DNA of 64,000 nucleotides from CAYVSF01 sp046482855 (GCA_046482855.1 JAWOEH010000202.1:47946-111945), one strand, 5' to 3'; positions 26,927 to 35,542 are shown, numbered from the stretch's first letter. Notes: generated by a model from the letters alone, not told the origin. Translations and numbers: made by a program.

Positions 26927-29563
26927 TTAATTGGATGAGCGAAAGGCATTGCTATACATCTCCTTTATCTCCTCAATTGACGGATAGCGTGGATTTGCCG
27001 TAGTACATTGGTCGTCGAAAGCCAGTTCCGACATGCGATCCAACTGCTCGAAAAAAGTCGTTTCATTCACTCCCGCATCCTTAATACTCATGGGTATATC
27101 CAGCGCTTTTTTCAGCTTATCAATAGCGCCAACCAGCTTTTCAACCTTCTCGTGTGGCGTTTTACCTCCCAAATGCAGATGGTCAGCAATCTGCGCATAA
27201 CGTGCTAAAGCATCGGGGTATTTATACTGCGGGAAAGTAGCTTGTTTACGCGGTGCGTCCGTTGCATTAAAACGAATACTCTCGTTAATAAGCAACGCAT
27301 TGGCCAGTCCATGGGGTACATGAAATTGGCTTCCCAGTTTATGCGCCATGGAGTGGCATACTCCCAAAAAGGCATTGGCAAAGGCAATCCCTGCCAAATT
27401 GGATGCATAATGCACCTTCTCTTTTGCTTCGATATTCGCGGCTCCTTCTTTATACGAAGGCTCCAGGTAAGTAAAGAGCAAACGAATAGCCTCCAGTGCA
27501 TACGGATTTGTATATTCTGTTGCCAGTACCGATACGTATGCCTCAATGGCATGTGTAAGTGCGTCAATCCCTGACCAGGCTGTTAGATTCCGTGGCATAG
27601 AAAGCACCAACTCGGGATCCAAAATAGCCATTTGAGGCGTGAGCTCATAATCGGCAATGGGGTATTTTATGTTTGTTTTCTCATCCGTTACCACAGCAAA
27701 GGGAGTCACCTCTGAACCTGTTCCCGAAGTAGTTGGAATGGCTACCATTTCAGCCTTTTTACCCAACTTGGGAAATTGGTAAATCCGCTTCCGAATATCC
27801 ATGAATCGCAAAGCCAGCCCTTCAAACTCAGCTTCGGGATGCTCGTACATCAACCACATAATCTTGGCCGCATCCATTGGCGATCCACCTCCCAGCGCAA
27901 TAATCACATCGGGGTTGAATACCTTCATCACCTCCAGGCCATTATGTATGTTTTCCAGTGTCGGGTCAGGCTGGATATCGTAGAATACCTCTGTTTCCAC
28001 TCCCATTTGTTCCAATGGCCTAATAACCTTATCCACAAATCCCATATCGAACAAAGGCTTATCCGTAACAATAAACGCTCTTTTCTTATCGGAAAGATCT
28101 CCCAGAGCAGTGGGCAGACAACCGTATTTAAAGTAGATCTTTGGAGGAATTTGTAACCACAACATATTCTCGCGTCGTTCAGCGTTTGTTTTAATATTTA
28201 TTAAGTGCTTGATGCCCACATTTTCACTTACCGAATTCCCGCCCCATGAGCCACAACCGAGGGTCAGAGAAGGCTCCAGACGGAAGTTATAAATATCGCC
28301 AATTGCCCCCTGCGATGAGGGCATGTTTACCAAGAGGCGTCCTGTTTTCAATAGCGCACCAAAAGAGTCGATACGATCCCGGTTCGCCGGATTTGTGTAG
28401 AGAACCGAAGTATGCCCTATCCCCCCAAACTGCACCAATCGTATAGCCTTATACTCTGCCTCTTCAAAGTCGGTGGCTTTATAAAGAGCTAATACGGGCG
28501 ATAATTTTTCATAGGCAAAGGGTTCATCAGCACCAATTTTGTCAGCCTCGCCCAGGAGCACTTTGGCCGTCTTGGGAACTTTAATCCCAGCTAATTCTCC
28601 AATCTTCCAGGCAGGCTGACCCACAATTTTGGCATTCACATGTCCGTCAACGATCACAATTCTGCCCACCTTTTCCTTCTCCTCAGCCGAAAGCAGGTAA
28701 GCGCCATTTTTTACAAATTGGTTCTTTACCTCCTCATAAACCGTATCTACGGCCACTACCGATTGCTCCGAAGCGCAAATCATACCATTGTCAAACGTTT
28801 TACTCATTAAGATAGAGTTAACAGCCATTCGAACATCAGCGGTTTCATCGATAATGGCCGGAGTATTTCCGGCACCCACGCCAATAGCCGGAATCCCGGA
28901 AGAATAGGCAGCCTTAACCATTCCTGGCCCTCCCGTAGCCAGAATCAGATTTATATTTTTGTGGTGCATAAGGTATTGTGACAACTCAATAGAGGGTTGC
29001 TCAATCCAGGCGATAATATCCTCCGGAGCCCCCGCCTCAACGGCTGCGTTCAATACAATACGCGCAGCTTCAATGGTCGATTTACGGGCTCTGGGATGCG
29101 GCGAAAAGATGATACCATTGCGTGTCTTCAGGCTGATTAAGGCCTTAAAAATACAGGTAGAGGTAGGATTTGTTGTGGGAACAATACCCGCAATAAGCCC
29201 TACCGGCTCAGCAAAACGACGTATGCCCCAGGTAATATCCTCCTCGATTAAATCGCAGGTCTTAGCATCTTTAAATTTATTAAAGATGTATTCAGACGCG
29301 AAGTGATTCTTAATTACCTTATCCTCGACAATGCCCATGCCTGTTTCCTCAACGGCCATTTTCGCCAAAGGGATACGATGCCCGGCGGCGGCAAAAGCGG
29401 CCTTCCGGAAAATTTCATCCACTTTCTTTTGCGAAAATGTACGAAAAATTCGTTGGGCATTATGCACCCGTTGAATCACCTGTTCTAATTCAGCTGTTGT
29501 TTGAAGGGGCTGTTGCTCCCTTTTCTCCTGCTGTGTATTTGTCTTCTCCGTTTTTGTAGCCAT
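26927..29563 (-). CDS. adhE: Bifunctional acetaldehyde-CoA/alcohol dehydrogenase
   Basis: AdhE reduces acetyl-CoA to acetaldehyde and then ethanol, regenerating two NAD+ in fermentation, and forms cytoplasmic spirosomes. The 878 residues hold an N-terminal aldehyde dehydrogenase domain (about 20-450) with catalytic Cys263 in SKTFDNGMICASEQS, and a C-terminal iron-dependent alcohol dehydrogenase domain (about 470-870) with GGGSPMDAAKIMW, PTTSGTGSEVTPFAV and the His-containing metal region HSMAHKLGSQFHVPHGLANA. An N-terminal Gln/Glu-rich extension of about 20 residues is unusual. The gene is 4 bases after a small ferredoxin-like gene and shares its Rex-like operator. Confidence 0.96.
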   Translation of the reverse strand: MATKTEKTNTQQEKREQQPLQTTAELEQVIQRVHNAQRIFRTFSQKKVDEIFRKAAFAAAGHRIPLAKMAVEETGMGIVEDKVIKNHFASEYIFNKFKDAKTCDLIEEDITWGIRRFAEPVGLIAGIVPTTNPTSTCIFKALISLKTRNGIIFSPHPRARKSTIEAARIVLNAAVEAGAPEDIIAWIEQPSIELSQYLMHHKNINLILATGGPGMVKAAYSSGIPAIGVGAGNTPAIIDETADVRMAVNSILMSKTFDNGMICASEQSVVAVDTVYEEVKNQFVKNGAYLLSAEEKEKVGRIVIVDGHVNAKIVGQPAWKIGELAGIKVPKTAKVLLGEADKIGADEPFAYEKLSPVLALYKATDFEEAEYKAIRLVQFGGIGHTSVLYTNPANRDRIDSFGALLKTGRLLVNMPSSQGAIGDIYNFRLEPSLTLGCGSWGGNSVSENVGIKHLINIKTNAERRENMLWLQIPPKIYFKYGCLPTALGDLSDKKRAFIVTDKPLFDMGFVDKVIRPLEQMGVETEVFYDIQPDPTLENIHNGLEVMKVFNPDVIIALGGGSPMDAAKIMWLMYEHPEAEFEGLALRFMDIRKRIYQFPKLGKKAEMVAIPTTSGTGSEVTPFAVVTDEKTNIKYPIADYELTPQMAILDPELVLSMPRNLTAWSGIDALTHAIEAYVSVLATEYTNPYALEAIRLLFTYLEPSYKEGAANIEAKEKVHYASNLAGIAFANAFLGVCHSMAHKLGSQFHVPHGLANALLINESIRFNATDAPRKQATFPQYKYPDALARYAQIADHLHLGGKTPHEKVEKLVGAIDKLKKALDIPMSIKDAGVNETTFFEQLDRMSELAFDDQCTTANPRYPSIEEIKEMYSNAFRSSN

Positions 29564-29567
29564 AATC

Positions 29568-29825
29568 CTATCGGTTTAATTCTTTTTCAATAGCGGACTT
29601 TAATTTCTCAAGGGTAGCCTTCTCAATGGTCTTCCCATTTACTTCGGCATAGGGGGGATGTTCACCTCTCTCTTCACATGCTCCAAGAGAAACAGCTCCG
29701 CGGATATCCACCTTCGATTTCCAGGATTCTGGCATCTCTTCTTCCAGTTTCATTAGCGCTTTGCCTCCCATAACATAGCAATGGGTGCCTACACAAATTC
29801 GTACATCTATTTTGTTTTTCATCAT
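29568..29825 (-). CDS. Small thioredoxin-fold [2Fe-2S] ferredoxin-like protein
   Basis: The 85-residue product (a second ATG one codon in is equally possible) resembles the NuoE/HndA ferredoxin fold: RICVGTHCYVMGGKALMKLE at the start, and SLGACEERGEHPPYAEVNG later. Normal members bind a [2Fe-2S] cluster with Cys-x4-Cys and a later Cys-x3-Cys pair. Here the first Cys of the later pair is Ser (SLGAC), leaving three Cys. A Ser ligand or loss of the cluster are both possible. It is the first gene of a two-gene unit with adhE, suggesting a redox or regulatory link to ethanol formation. Confidence 0.8.
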   Translation of the reverse strand: MMKNKIDVRICVGTHCYVMGGKALMKLEEEMPESWKSKVDIRGAVSLGACEERGEHPPYAEVNGKTIEKATLEKLKSAIEKELNR

Positions 29826-29850
29826 TAAAAAGATTAGGGAATGATTTCTA

Positions 29851-29868
29851 CTGTTAATTAACTAACAA
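29851..29868 (-). promoter_or_regulatory. Candidate Rex operator before the ferredoxin-adhE unit
   Basis: CTGTTAATTAACTAACAA matches the Rex box TTGTTAA-N4-TTAACAA at 12 of 14 defined positions and is an inverted repeat (TGTTA-N6-TAACA). Rex senses NADH/NAD+ and commonly represses adhE. The site is 26 bases upstream of the ferredoxin ATG, a position that would block transcription. Confidence 0.55.
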
Positions 29869-30058
29869 TACAGATGCCAAAACACCTAATCTCTTGTCCG
29901 TCTGACACTTGAAGTCCAAGCACTTATTTTTTCGATTTAAAGTGTTTTAAAATTGGGCACGAAAGCAACCGGAAGCTGTTCTGAAACGTAACACTGTTCA
30001 GAATACGAACAAAAAAGAAAGAACAGAATTTTTCATTATCTTTTAGCTCCAAAAACAA

Positions 30059-30066
30059 TACATTTG
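30059..30066 (+). promoter_or_regulatory. Promoter -7 box of the lipoprotein pair
   Basis: TACATTTG matches TAnnTTTG and lies 36 bases upstream of the ATG at 30103. No convincing -33 TTTG is present at the right distance, so the promoter may be weak or activated. Confidence 0.5.
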
Positions 30067-30102
30067 CCTGGATAAAATATCAGTTTACCTAAAACATTTA
30101 CT

Positions 30103-31488
30103 ATGAACCACTTTTACAAGACCTCCAAAATTCTTTTTCTTCTTGCCATTATAGCAGGAATAACAGCAGGTTGTGCGTCCAAACGCTATGCAAAGAAAGC
30201 CGCGGAATTCGAAGAAGCAGGTTTGTATAAAGATGCAGCAAACTACTACTACGAGTCCGTAAAACGCAAGGACACTCGTGTTGAAGCAAAGCTGGGGCTT
30301 AGGAAAAATGGCCAATTGGTACTTGAAGAGAAGCTTTCAGACTTTACAGAAGCTTACAAGAAAGGGGAGAACAAACAAGCTGTTTATAAATACCTGGAAG
30401 CTGAAAAATATTACAACAAAGTAAAAGCTGTAGGGGTTGAACTTTCATTTCCCGAACACCATAAGGCCTACTATCAGGAAGTAAAAGACGAATATGCCAA
30501 TAAACGATATGCCGAAGGGGTTGAAAAGCTGAATCGTAAAGAATATGCGGCAGCGGAGCAAGTGTTTCAGGAGATTATGAATATTAGCCCAAACTACAAA
30601 GATGTAAAACAAAAGTTCACCACTGCTAAGTACGAACCTATTTACCAGCAAGCAAACGATGACTTAGATGCTGGCAAATACAGAACTGCCTACTATACAT
30701 TTGAGCGTATACTGAATGAAACAGGTTCTTATAGAAATGCCCGTACGCTCAAAGATCAAGTCCAGGAAGAAGCAACTCTTACCCTTTTAGTTCCCAATAT
30801 GACTTTGCGTCGAACCGGCGATCGTAACCAGGGCGAAGTAATTATACAAAAAATTAAAAACGAATTAAATGAGCGCAATGATCCATTCCTGAAGATCATT
30901 GAGCCCACTTCACTAACTATTGATTATTATGACAACCGTACACGGCGCTATAATTTTGAAGCCCTCAACCTGACAGGTGTCGATGCAATTTTAACTACCG
31001 ATCTCAGTCGTGTTATAACCTCCGAAGGTCGCACTTCGGCCCTCCCCAAACGAGGTTACCTAAAAAAGGTTACCAAATATACAGACGAAAATGGCGAGGA
31101 GAAAGAGAAAATATCTTACCAAAAAACAACTTATGTAGAGTATACCAAGGAAAATAAGGCGCAACTCCACCTTGCTTACAAATTATTAAACACTTCCGAT
31201 GGTACGGTTTGGTTATCGGATGTAGTGCAAAAAAACCTGAGAGACAATGTTCATTATGCTCGTTTCAAAGGAGATAACAACAAATTGATTCCAGGCTATT
31301 GGAAAAGCAGAACCAAAGATTCGCCAGAGGATGTTGTTCAGGATAATTCCTCAAAACGCGATGCATTGAAAAAACTTCTTAATGCCCGAAGTGATATTAA
31401 ACCCCCCGATGCATTACAAAAACAAGCCATTGAAGAGGTAACAGCCACCATTGTTGAAGATATTATTACATTTAATCCAGAGCAATAA
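30103..31488 (+). CDS. Lipoprotein with TPR-like N-terminal half, function unknown
   Basis: The 461-residue product starts with a lipoprotein signal (MNHFYKTSKILFLLAIIAGI, then TAGC, so Cys24 would carry lipid) and is probably in the periplasm-facing outer or inner membrane leaflet. Residues about 35-230 look like irregular tetratricopeptide helices (FEEAGLYKDAANYYYESVKR, KLNRKEYAAAEQVFQEIM, DLDAGKYRTAYYTFERIL). The second half (about 235-460) is a mixed domain that starts TLLVPNMTLRRTGDRNQGEV, rather like assembly lipoproteins that make an inventory of partners; I do not recognise it as a named family. It is 8 bases upstream of an LPP20-type lipoprotein gene, so the two probably form one envelope complex. 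Confidence 0.75.
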   Translation: MNHFYKTSKILFLLAIIAGITAGCASKRYAKKAAEFEEAGLYKDAANYYYESVKRKDTRVEAKLGLRKNGQLVLEEKLSDFTEAYKKGENKQAVYKYLEAEKYYNKVKAVGVELSFPEHHKAYYQEVKDEYANKRYAEGVEKLNRKEYAAAEQVFQEIMNISPNYKDVKQKFTTAKYEPIYQQANDDLDAGKYRTAYYTFERILNETGSYRNARTLKDQVQEEATLTLLVPNMTLRRTGDRNQGEVIIQKIKNELNERNDPFLKIIEPTSLTIDYYDNRTRRYNFEALNLTGVDAILTTDLSRVITSEGRTSALPKRGYLKKVTKYTDENGEEKEKISYQKTTYVEYTKENKAQLHLAYKLLNTSDGTVWLSDVVQKNLRDNVHYARFKGDNNKLIPGYWKSRTKDSPEDVVQDNSSKRDALKKLLNARSDIKPPDALQKQAIEEVTATIVEDIITFNPEQ

Positions 31489-31496
31489 GCCAAAAT

Positions 31497-32873
31497 ATGA
31501 AACGAATTCATCAACTACTCTCCATTGGTCATATTGGTATTACGCTTACAGTAATCTTGTCCTTATGCCTGGTTGGCTGCAGCAGTAAAAAAGCAACCAC
31601 AGAGCTTAATCCGCCTCCTTCATGGGTCAATCAGAAACCGTCTGTGCCTGGGTACTATGTAGGTATTGGGGGAACCCGAAAAGTAGGGACAACTCCTGAA
31701 TATACAGCCCAAGCACGCAAAGAAGCGCTTTCCGATATGGTAGCAGACATCTCGTCGCGTGTAAGCAGCTCATCGGTTCTTCACTCCATAGAAACACAGG
31801 AGGGTTTAACAGAATCATTTACGCAACGTATTGAAATTGAAACCGACGATTATGTCGAAGGTTTTGAACCTGTCGACAGCTACGAAACAGAGACAATGTA
31901 CTGGGTGTATTATCGAATCGATAAAAACAGGTATCATGAAAAAAAAGCCCAGAAAAAGCAAGAAGCAATAAACAATGCTATGGCAAAGTTACAGGCAGGA
32001 GACAACCTGCTTGAACAAGCCCGCCCCTTGGAAGCATTATCTCCCTACGTGCAGGGATTAGCAGCATTAAAAAACTACCTGGGCGAAGAGACAATGGCTC
32101 AATACAATAATCGTCAGGTAGATATAGGGAGTCAACTCTATAATCGCATAAAAAGCCTACACAAATCAATAGATATAGAGGAACCCAGCGGATCTTTACA
32201 CTACAAAAGTGGTACAGTGGTACAGAAACCTATAACCTTCAAAGTTACCTATCAACAAAAACCCATGGCTCAAGTGCCTGTAAAATTTCACTATACAGGT
32301 GGCTACCTGACAAATGACCGAACGCGCTCGGATACACAAGGCAAAGTAAGTTGTATTTTGGGCAAGATCTCCGGAGTTGGTCATCACCAACTACACGGAA
32401 CAGTTGTATGGCAAGATCTCCTGAACGGTTCAACTACCGATCCACAAGTTAGAGGATTACTCAAAAGCTTTACACCCATTTCAGCATCGGTTAACCTGTT
32501 GATTCAAAAACCTTCCATTAAACTGGCTTTTCACAAAAACCTATGCAAAGAAATTAGCTGTTCCTTACTAGAAAGTCATTTTACCACTTTTGTCAATCAA
32601 CAAGAGATAGAAGTGAATGATTCCGCAGATTATCTGCTAAAAATAAGCGCTTCGTATAGCACAGGACCAAGTACTGCCGACTTTAAAGCTGTATTTATTC
32701 AGGGGGAACATCAATTAACGGATCCAACTGGAAGTATCATAAAAACAGTAAAAGCCCGCAGGATTCGTGGGGTCGGAAAATCAACAAAGGCAGCTAAACA
32801 GCAGGCATTGGAAGCCTTCATGTCAGATGCTCAAAATCGCTATTGGCCGGAATTATTGAATGAAATCTTATGA
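31497..32873 (+). CDS. LPP20-type lipoprotein
   Basis: The 458-residue product has a lipoprotein signal (ILSLCLVGC, Cys about 28) followed by the LPP20/FlgP-like pattern: PPSWVNQKPSVPGYYVGIGG, then ARKEALSDMVADISSRVSSS and a C-terminal region with a repeat of Ala at helix spacing (STKAAKQQALEAFMSDAQNR). LPP20 proteins are outer-membrane-associated lipoproteins of unclear role, in some bacteria near curli-like or flagellar assembly genes. A middle region (about 215-290, GSLHYKSGTVVQKPITFKV) looks Ig-like. It follows the TPR lipoprotein gene by 8 bases and is surely its partner. Confidence 0.78.
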   Translation: MKRIHQLLSIGHIGITLTVILSLCLVGCSSKKATTELNPPPSWVNQKPSVPGYYVGIGGTRKVGTTPEYTAQARKEALSDMVADISSRVSSSSVLHSIETQEGLTESFTQRIEIETDDYVEGFEPVDSYETETMYWVYYRIDKNRYHEKKAQKKQEAINNAMAKLQAGDNLLEQARPLEALSPYVQGLAALKNYLGEETMAQYNNRQVDIGSQLYNRIKSLHKSIDIEEPSGSLHYKSGTVVQKPITFKVTYQQKPMAQVPVKFHYTGGYLTNDRTRSDTQGKVSCILGKISGVGHHQLHGTVVWQDLLNGSTTDPQVRGLLKSFTPISASVNLLIQKPSIKLAFHKNLCKEISCSLLESHFTTFVNQQEIEVNDSADYLLKISASYSTGPSTADFKAVFIQGEHQLTDPTGSIIKTVKARRIRGVGKSTKAAKQQALEAFMSDAQNRYWPELLNEIL

Positions 32874-32913
32874 TAGATTAGAGTTGGAATCCCGGAGTTT
32901 TATGGTATTTTTT

Positions 32914-33231
32914 CTAGTGAGCGATTTTTAAGCCTACAATCCCTACAAAAATAAGTAAAGCTGCTCCCATACGCAGGAGGCTGGCCGAATCGCCAAAAAA
33001 CAGCACCCCAATAGCAAAGGTTCCCAACGTACCAATACCCGTCCAAACAGCATAAGCAGTACCTATTGGTAAACTTCGTTGGGCCATCCACAAAAACCAC
33101 CCACTAAAGGCCATCGAAACAATGGAAAAACCTATCCACAGCCACTTATTATCGGTGGTTTGAGAAAGCTTAAATCCCAGAGGCCATCCAATTTCAAAGA
33201 GGCCGGCAATAAACAAATATATCCAACTCAT
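32914..33231 (-). CDS. gdx: Small multidrug resistance family, Gdx/SugE-type guanidinium exporter
   Basis: The 105-residue product (ATG at 33231; the upstream ATG adds MY) has four membrane spans. It shows the Gdx marks of the family: the membrane Glu in GLFEIGWPLGFK and the signature GTAYAVWTGIGTLG. Gdx proteins export guanidinium with proton antiport, as shown for Escherichia coli SugE; they are not broad drug pumps. I looked for a guanidine riboswitch upstream and saw none, since the gene lies 6-12 bases after a Crp-type regulator gene and is most likely read with it. Confidence 0.9.
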   Translation of the reverse strand: MSWIYLFIAGLFEIGWPLGFKLSQTTDNKWLWIGFSIVSMAFSGWFLWMAQRSLPIGTAYAVWTGIGTLGTFAIGVLFFGDSASLLRMGAALLIFVGIVGLKIAH

Positions 33232-33243
33232 ATACACGACATT

Positions 33244-33936
33244 TTACCCTTTTTGTGCTATTATTTCCAGGTTTTTGCGGTGAGGAATATGGATGGTTCT
33301 GTCCTGCACCGTTAAAAGACCATCGCGGTTAAATCTGGAGAGGGTATGCACAATACTCTCCTTACTGTATCCTAACATTCGAGCCAATTCCACTCTCGAA
33401 AAGGGGAGTTCAAATTGTGTGCTTCCAAACGTATCAGCAAACTCTAACAAAAGCATTGCCAATGCTCCATCTACTTGTTTACCATCGAAGCGCGTCAGAT
33501 GGTAAACCAAATTACTGGCCATGCCCGACATCATCTTTACAACTTTTAAGGCAAATCTGCCATTACTCTCCAACAATTTTTCAAAAGCGTTCCGATCCAT
33601 TATACTTATTGTACATTCGGAAATAGCCGTGGAGCTAAATGTAACCGTTCTGGAGGCAAAGGTGCAGATAATTCCAATAAACGAGAGGGGTTTTATAAGT
33701 TGTATTGTGCGCTTATGTTTGTCGCTGCAAATATCCAAACGCACATAACCTTTTTCCAACAACAACAATTGGTTGGCAAGATACCCCTGTCTGATAACCT
33801 CATCGCCGACACTAAATTCCACTCGAGAGGTATGTTCAGATAGGAATATACGCTCCTCCTCTGTAAGCTCCTGCAAACAGGCCTCTACCGATATAGGCTG
33901 GCCTTCTGTTACAGGTTGCAAATAATTTTCAAGCAT
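33244..33936 (-). CDS. Crp/Fnr family transcriptional regulator
   Basis: The 230-residue product has a cyclic-nucleotide-binding-like beta domain (about 30-150: VGDEVIRQGYLANQLLLLEK, GYVRLDI) and a C-terminal winged helix-turn-helix (about 175-225: FSRVELARMLGYSKESIVHT, LSRFNRDGLL). No Cys cluster for an iron-sulfur centre is present, so it is not an oxygen-sensing Fnr in the classical sense. It is divergent from osmC (140-base gap) and upstream of gdx, which suggests control of one or both. Confidence 0.88.
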   Translation of the reverse strand: MLENYLQPVTEGQPISVEACLQELTEEERIFLSEHTSRVEFSVGDEVIRQGYLANQLLLLEKGYVRLDICSDKHKRTIQLIKPLSFIGIICTFASRTVTFSSTAISECTISIMDRNAFEKLLESNGRFALKVVKMMSGMASNLVYHLTRFDGKQVDGALAMLLLEFADTFGSTQFELPFSRVELARMLGYSKESIVHTLSRFNRDGLLTVQDRTIHIPHRKNLEIIAQKG

Positions 33937-34045
33937 AAAAACAGGTTATTAAAGGTGTAAAAATACATCTTTTCTCATAAGATTTTGCATCTGTTGCTAT
34001 AGGATATACCCTCTTTAAAAATGGAGGTGCCAGTAAGGGAAAGAA

Positions 34046-34053
34046 TATATTTG
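34046..34053 (+). promoter_or_regulatory. Promoter -7 box of osmC
   Basis: TATATTTG matches TAnnTTTG and ends 23 bases before the osmC ATG at 34077. There is no clear -33 TTTG at 34024 or nearby, which would fit a promoter needing an activator such as the divergent Crp-type protein. That link is inference. Confidence 0.5.
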
Positions 34054-34076
34054 TCATTCATAAAAATCATTGAACT

Positions 34077-34511
34077 ATGGCCGATTTAAAATTCAGAGTA
34101 AAAGCAGAGAGCGAAACTGCCACAAAAACGCGGGTAAAAGCCAGAAATTTTGAAATCATTGTGGATGAACCTGCCGATTTAGGGGGAAATGACGATGCTG
34201 CGAATCCGGTTGAATATGTGTTGGCAGCATTTTCCGGTTGCATGAATGTAATGGGACACCTGGTAGCAAAAGAAATGGGATTTGAATTGCGTGGATTAAA
34301 AATTGAGATGGTAGGAAATTTGAACCCTGACAAACTTTTTGGGAAAGATACCCAAGATCGCGCTGGTTATAAAGGGATACAAGTGACACTTCGTCCGGAT
34401 TGTGATGCCAATGAAACAACTTTGGCAAAGTGGAAAGAGGAGGTATGCAATCGTTGTCCGGTTTCCGACAACCTCAAAAACCCTACTCAAGTCGAGATTT
34501 GTGTGAAGTAA
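34077..34511 (+). CDS. OsmC/Ohr family protein
   Basis: The 144-residue product has the OsmC fold with both redox-active Cys: the first in LAAFSGCMNVMG and the second in CNRCPVSDN. Family members are thiol peroxidases that reduce organic hydroperoxides in the cytoplasm; this one has the general OsmC pattern rather than the Ohr one. It lies divergent from a Crp-type regulator gene and is followed by a strong terminator, so it is monocistronic. Confidence 0.9.
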   Translation: MADLKFRVKAESETATKTRVKARNFEIIVDEPADLGGNDDAANPVEYVLAAFSGCMNVMGHLVAKEMGFELRGLKIEMVGNLNPDKLFGKDTQDRAGYKGIQVTLRPDCDANETTLAKWKEEVCNRCPVSDNLKNPTQVEICVK

Positions 34512-34848
34512 TCAGGGCATTAATCCTTGTGTCTGGCAAACAAGAACGATAAATATGGCAAGAGCTGCTTCAATGAGAAGCAGCTCTTGTTTTCTTTTCA
34601 CTTTTGCGCATTACAAAGCGAAAAGCTCAGGAGTAAACGTATCCCAATATACGAAAAATATCCCTGACCGGTTGCATTTTTTGCTACATACAGAAAGTTA
34701 CCGCTGACCAGATAACGCCAAACCATCAATACAGGATTCCCAAAAACTTATTTCCCAGAGGTTTTTAGTTAAAAGAGAGGCATTGCTAATGAAAATTTTG
34801 TATTTTTCTGAATCCTTTAATGTCAACTGCAACCTAAAAACCTCAATC
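34512..34848. other. Intergenic region after osmC
   Basis: This 337-base gap contains the osmC terminator and about 250 bases with no gene. I saw no convincing promoter of the common class. TATTTTTC at 34801-34808 is a near match. Two hits to the loose pattern GG-N10-GC near 34669-34684 are too weak to call a sigma54 site. Confidence 0.5.
34559..34593 (+). terminator. Strong terminator after osmC
   Basis: CAAGAGCTGCTTC-AATGA-GAAGCAGCTCTTG is a 13-bp perfect stem with a 5-base loop, followed by TTTTCTTTT. It is the longest stem in the window. Confidence 0.93.
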
Positions 34849-35460
34849 ATGAAATCGATCGTGTTTTTATTAACGTGTTTTTTTACCTATACCACAACTG
34901 CCCAAACCGTTTCTGTAAGGGTATTTGAGCCCTCAACACCCGAAATAAAACAAGTATATCAGGTGGACACCCCTAACAAGTTGTTCATCCATTTTACCGA
35001 CAGCCGTCGCACCTCTAATGAATATGCTGAAACGTTGGCTGATAGGTATCTGAAAATAATAGAGCACGCATTTCCTAAGCTTACTATCAGCGCACTTAAC
35101 GAACCTCCGGTAAAACTCACTCCCGATGAGCCACAAGTCTATTTGCATATTACACAAACCGATTATCATGTACTTCGCAAACCGGCAAAGTGGATTGCCA
35201 GAGTAAACTGCGAACTACAACTTTTTGTTATCCAAAACCAGGTAGTAAAGCAGTACGAGCATTCGATAAGTGAATTGATCACCCGCCCTACACGCAGGGG
35301 CCTGCATGGGGCTAAACAAGCTCTAGAAGTAGCCTTTGCTCAGGCAGCGGCACAACTTCCGGAGTACATTAACGGTTGTCTGGCCAACCAATATAAGTAC
35401 ACCATAATTGAAGCCCAAAATGCAACGCCTACTGAGCGGAAAAAGATAAATAAGAATTAA
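34849..35460 (+). CDS. Secreted protein of unknown function
   Basis: The ATG at 34849 gives 203 residues with a clean signal peptide, MKSIVFLLTCFFTYTTTAQ, that is not a lipoprotein signal. The in-frame TTG at 34783 and ATG at 34789 would add sequence that breaks it. The mature part resembles a small beta-alpha domain (FIHFTDSRRTSNEYAETLAD, RVNCELQLFVIQNQVVKQYE); it reminds me of YajG-like lipoproteins but I cannot assign it. It stands alone between the osmC terminator and the ABC exporter genes. Confidence 0.65.
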   Translation: MKSIVFLLTCFFTYTTTAQTVSVRVFEPSTPEIKQVYQVDTPNKLFIHFTDSRRTSNEYAETLADRYLKIIEHAFPKLTISALNEPPVKLTPDEPQVYLHITQTDYHVLRKPAKWIARVNCELQLFVIQNQVVKQYEHSISELITRPTRRGLHGAKQALEVAFAQAAAQLPEYINGCLANQYKYTIIEAQNATPTERKKINKN

Positions 35461-35542
35461 TAGCCTCTTCTACGTCATTGCATTTATAATACTTCAAGCT
35501 CTATTCAGGAGAACTCGTTCATTAAAACTTCCCCGGAGTCTA

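Noticed and set aside
29951..29975. Sigma54-like TGGGCACG-AAAGC near the adhE leader on the plus strand
   Set aside because: The spacing of GG and GC is 7, not 10, and it points away from adhE.
33232..33300. Guanidine riboswitch before the gdx gene
   Set aside because: The gap to the preceding regulator gene is only 6-12 bases and no riboswitch core was seen in the coding sequence before it.
33950..34030. Fnr-type box TTGAT-N4-ATCAA between the Crp-type gene and osmC
   Set aside because: No such inverted repeat is present in the 140-base gap.
34669..34684. Sigma54-like spacing (GG-N10-GC) upstream of the orphan secreted protein gene
   Set aside because: Only the -12 part TTTTGCT fits; the -24 part CCGGTTGCA lacks TGGCA, and a chance match to GG-N10-GC is easy.
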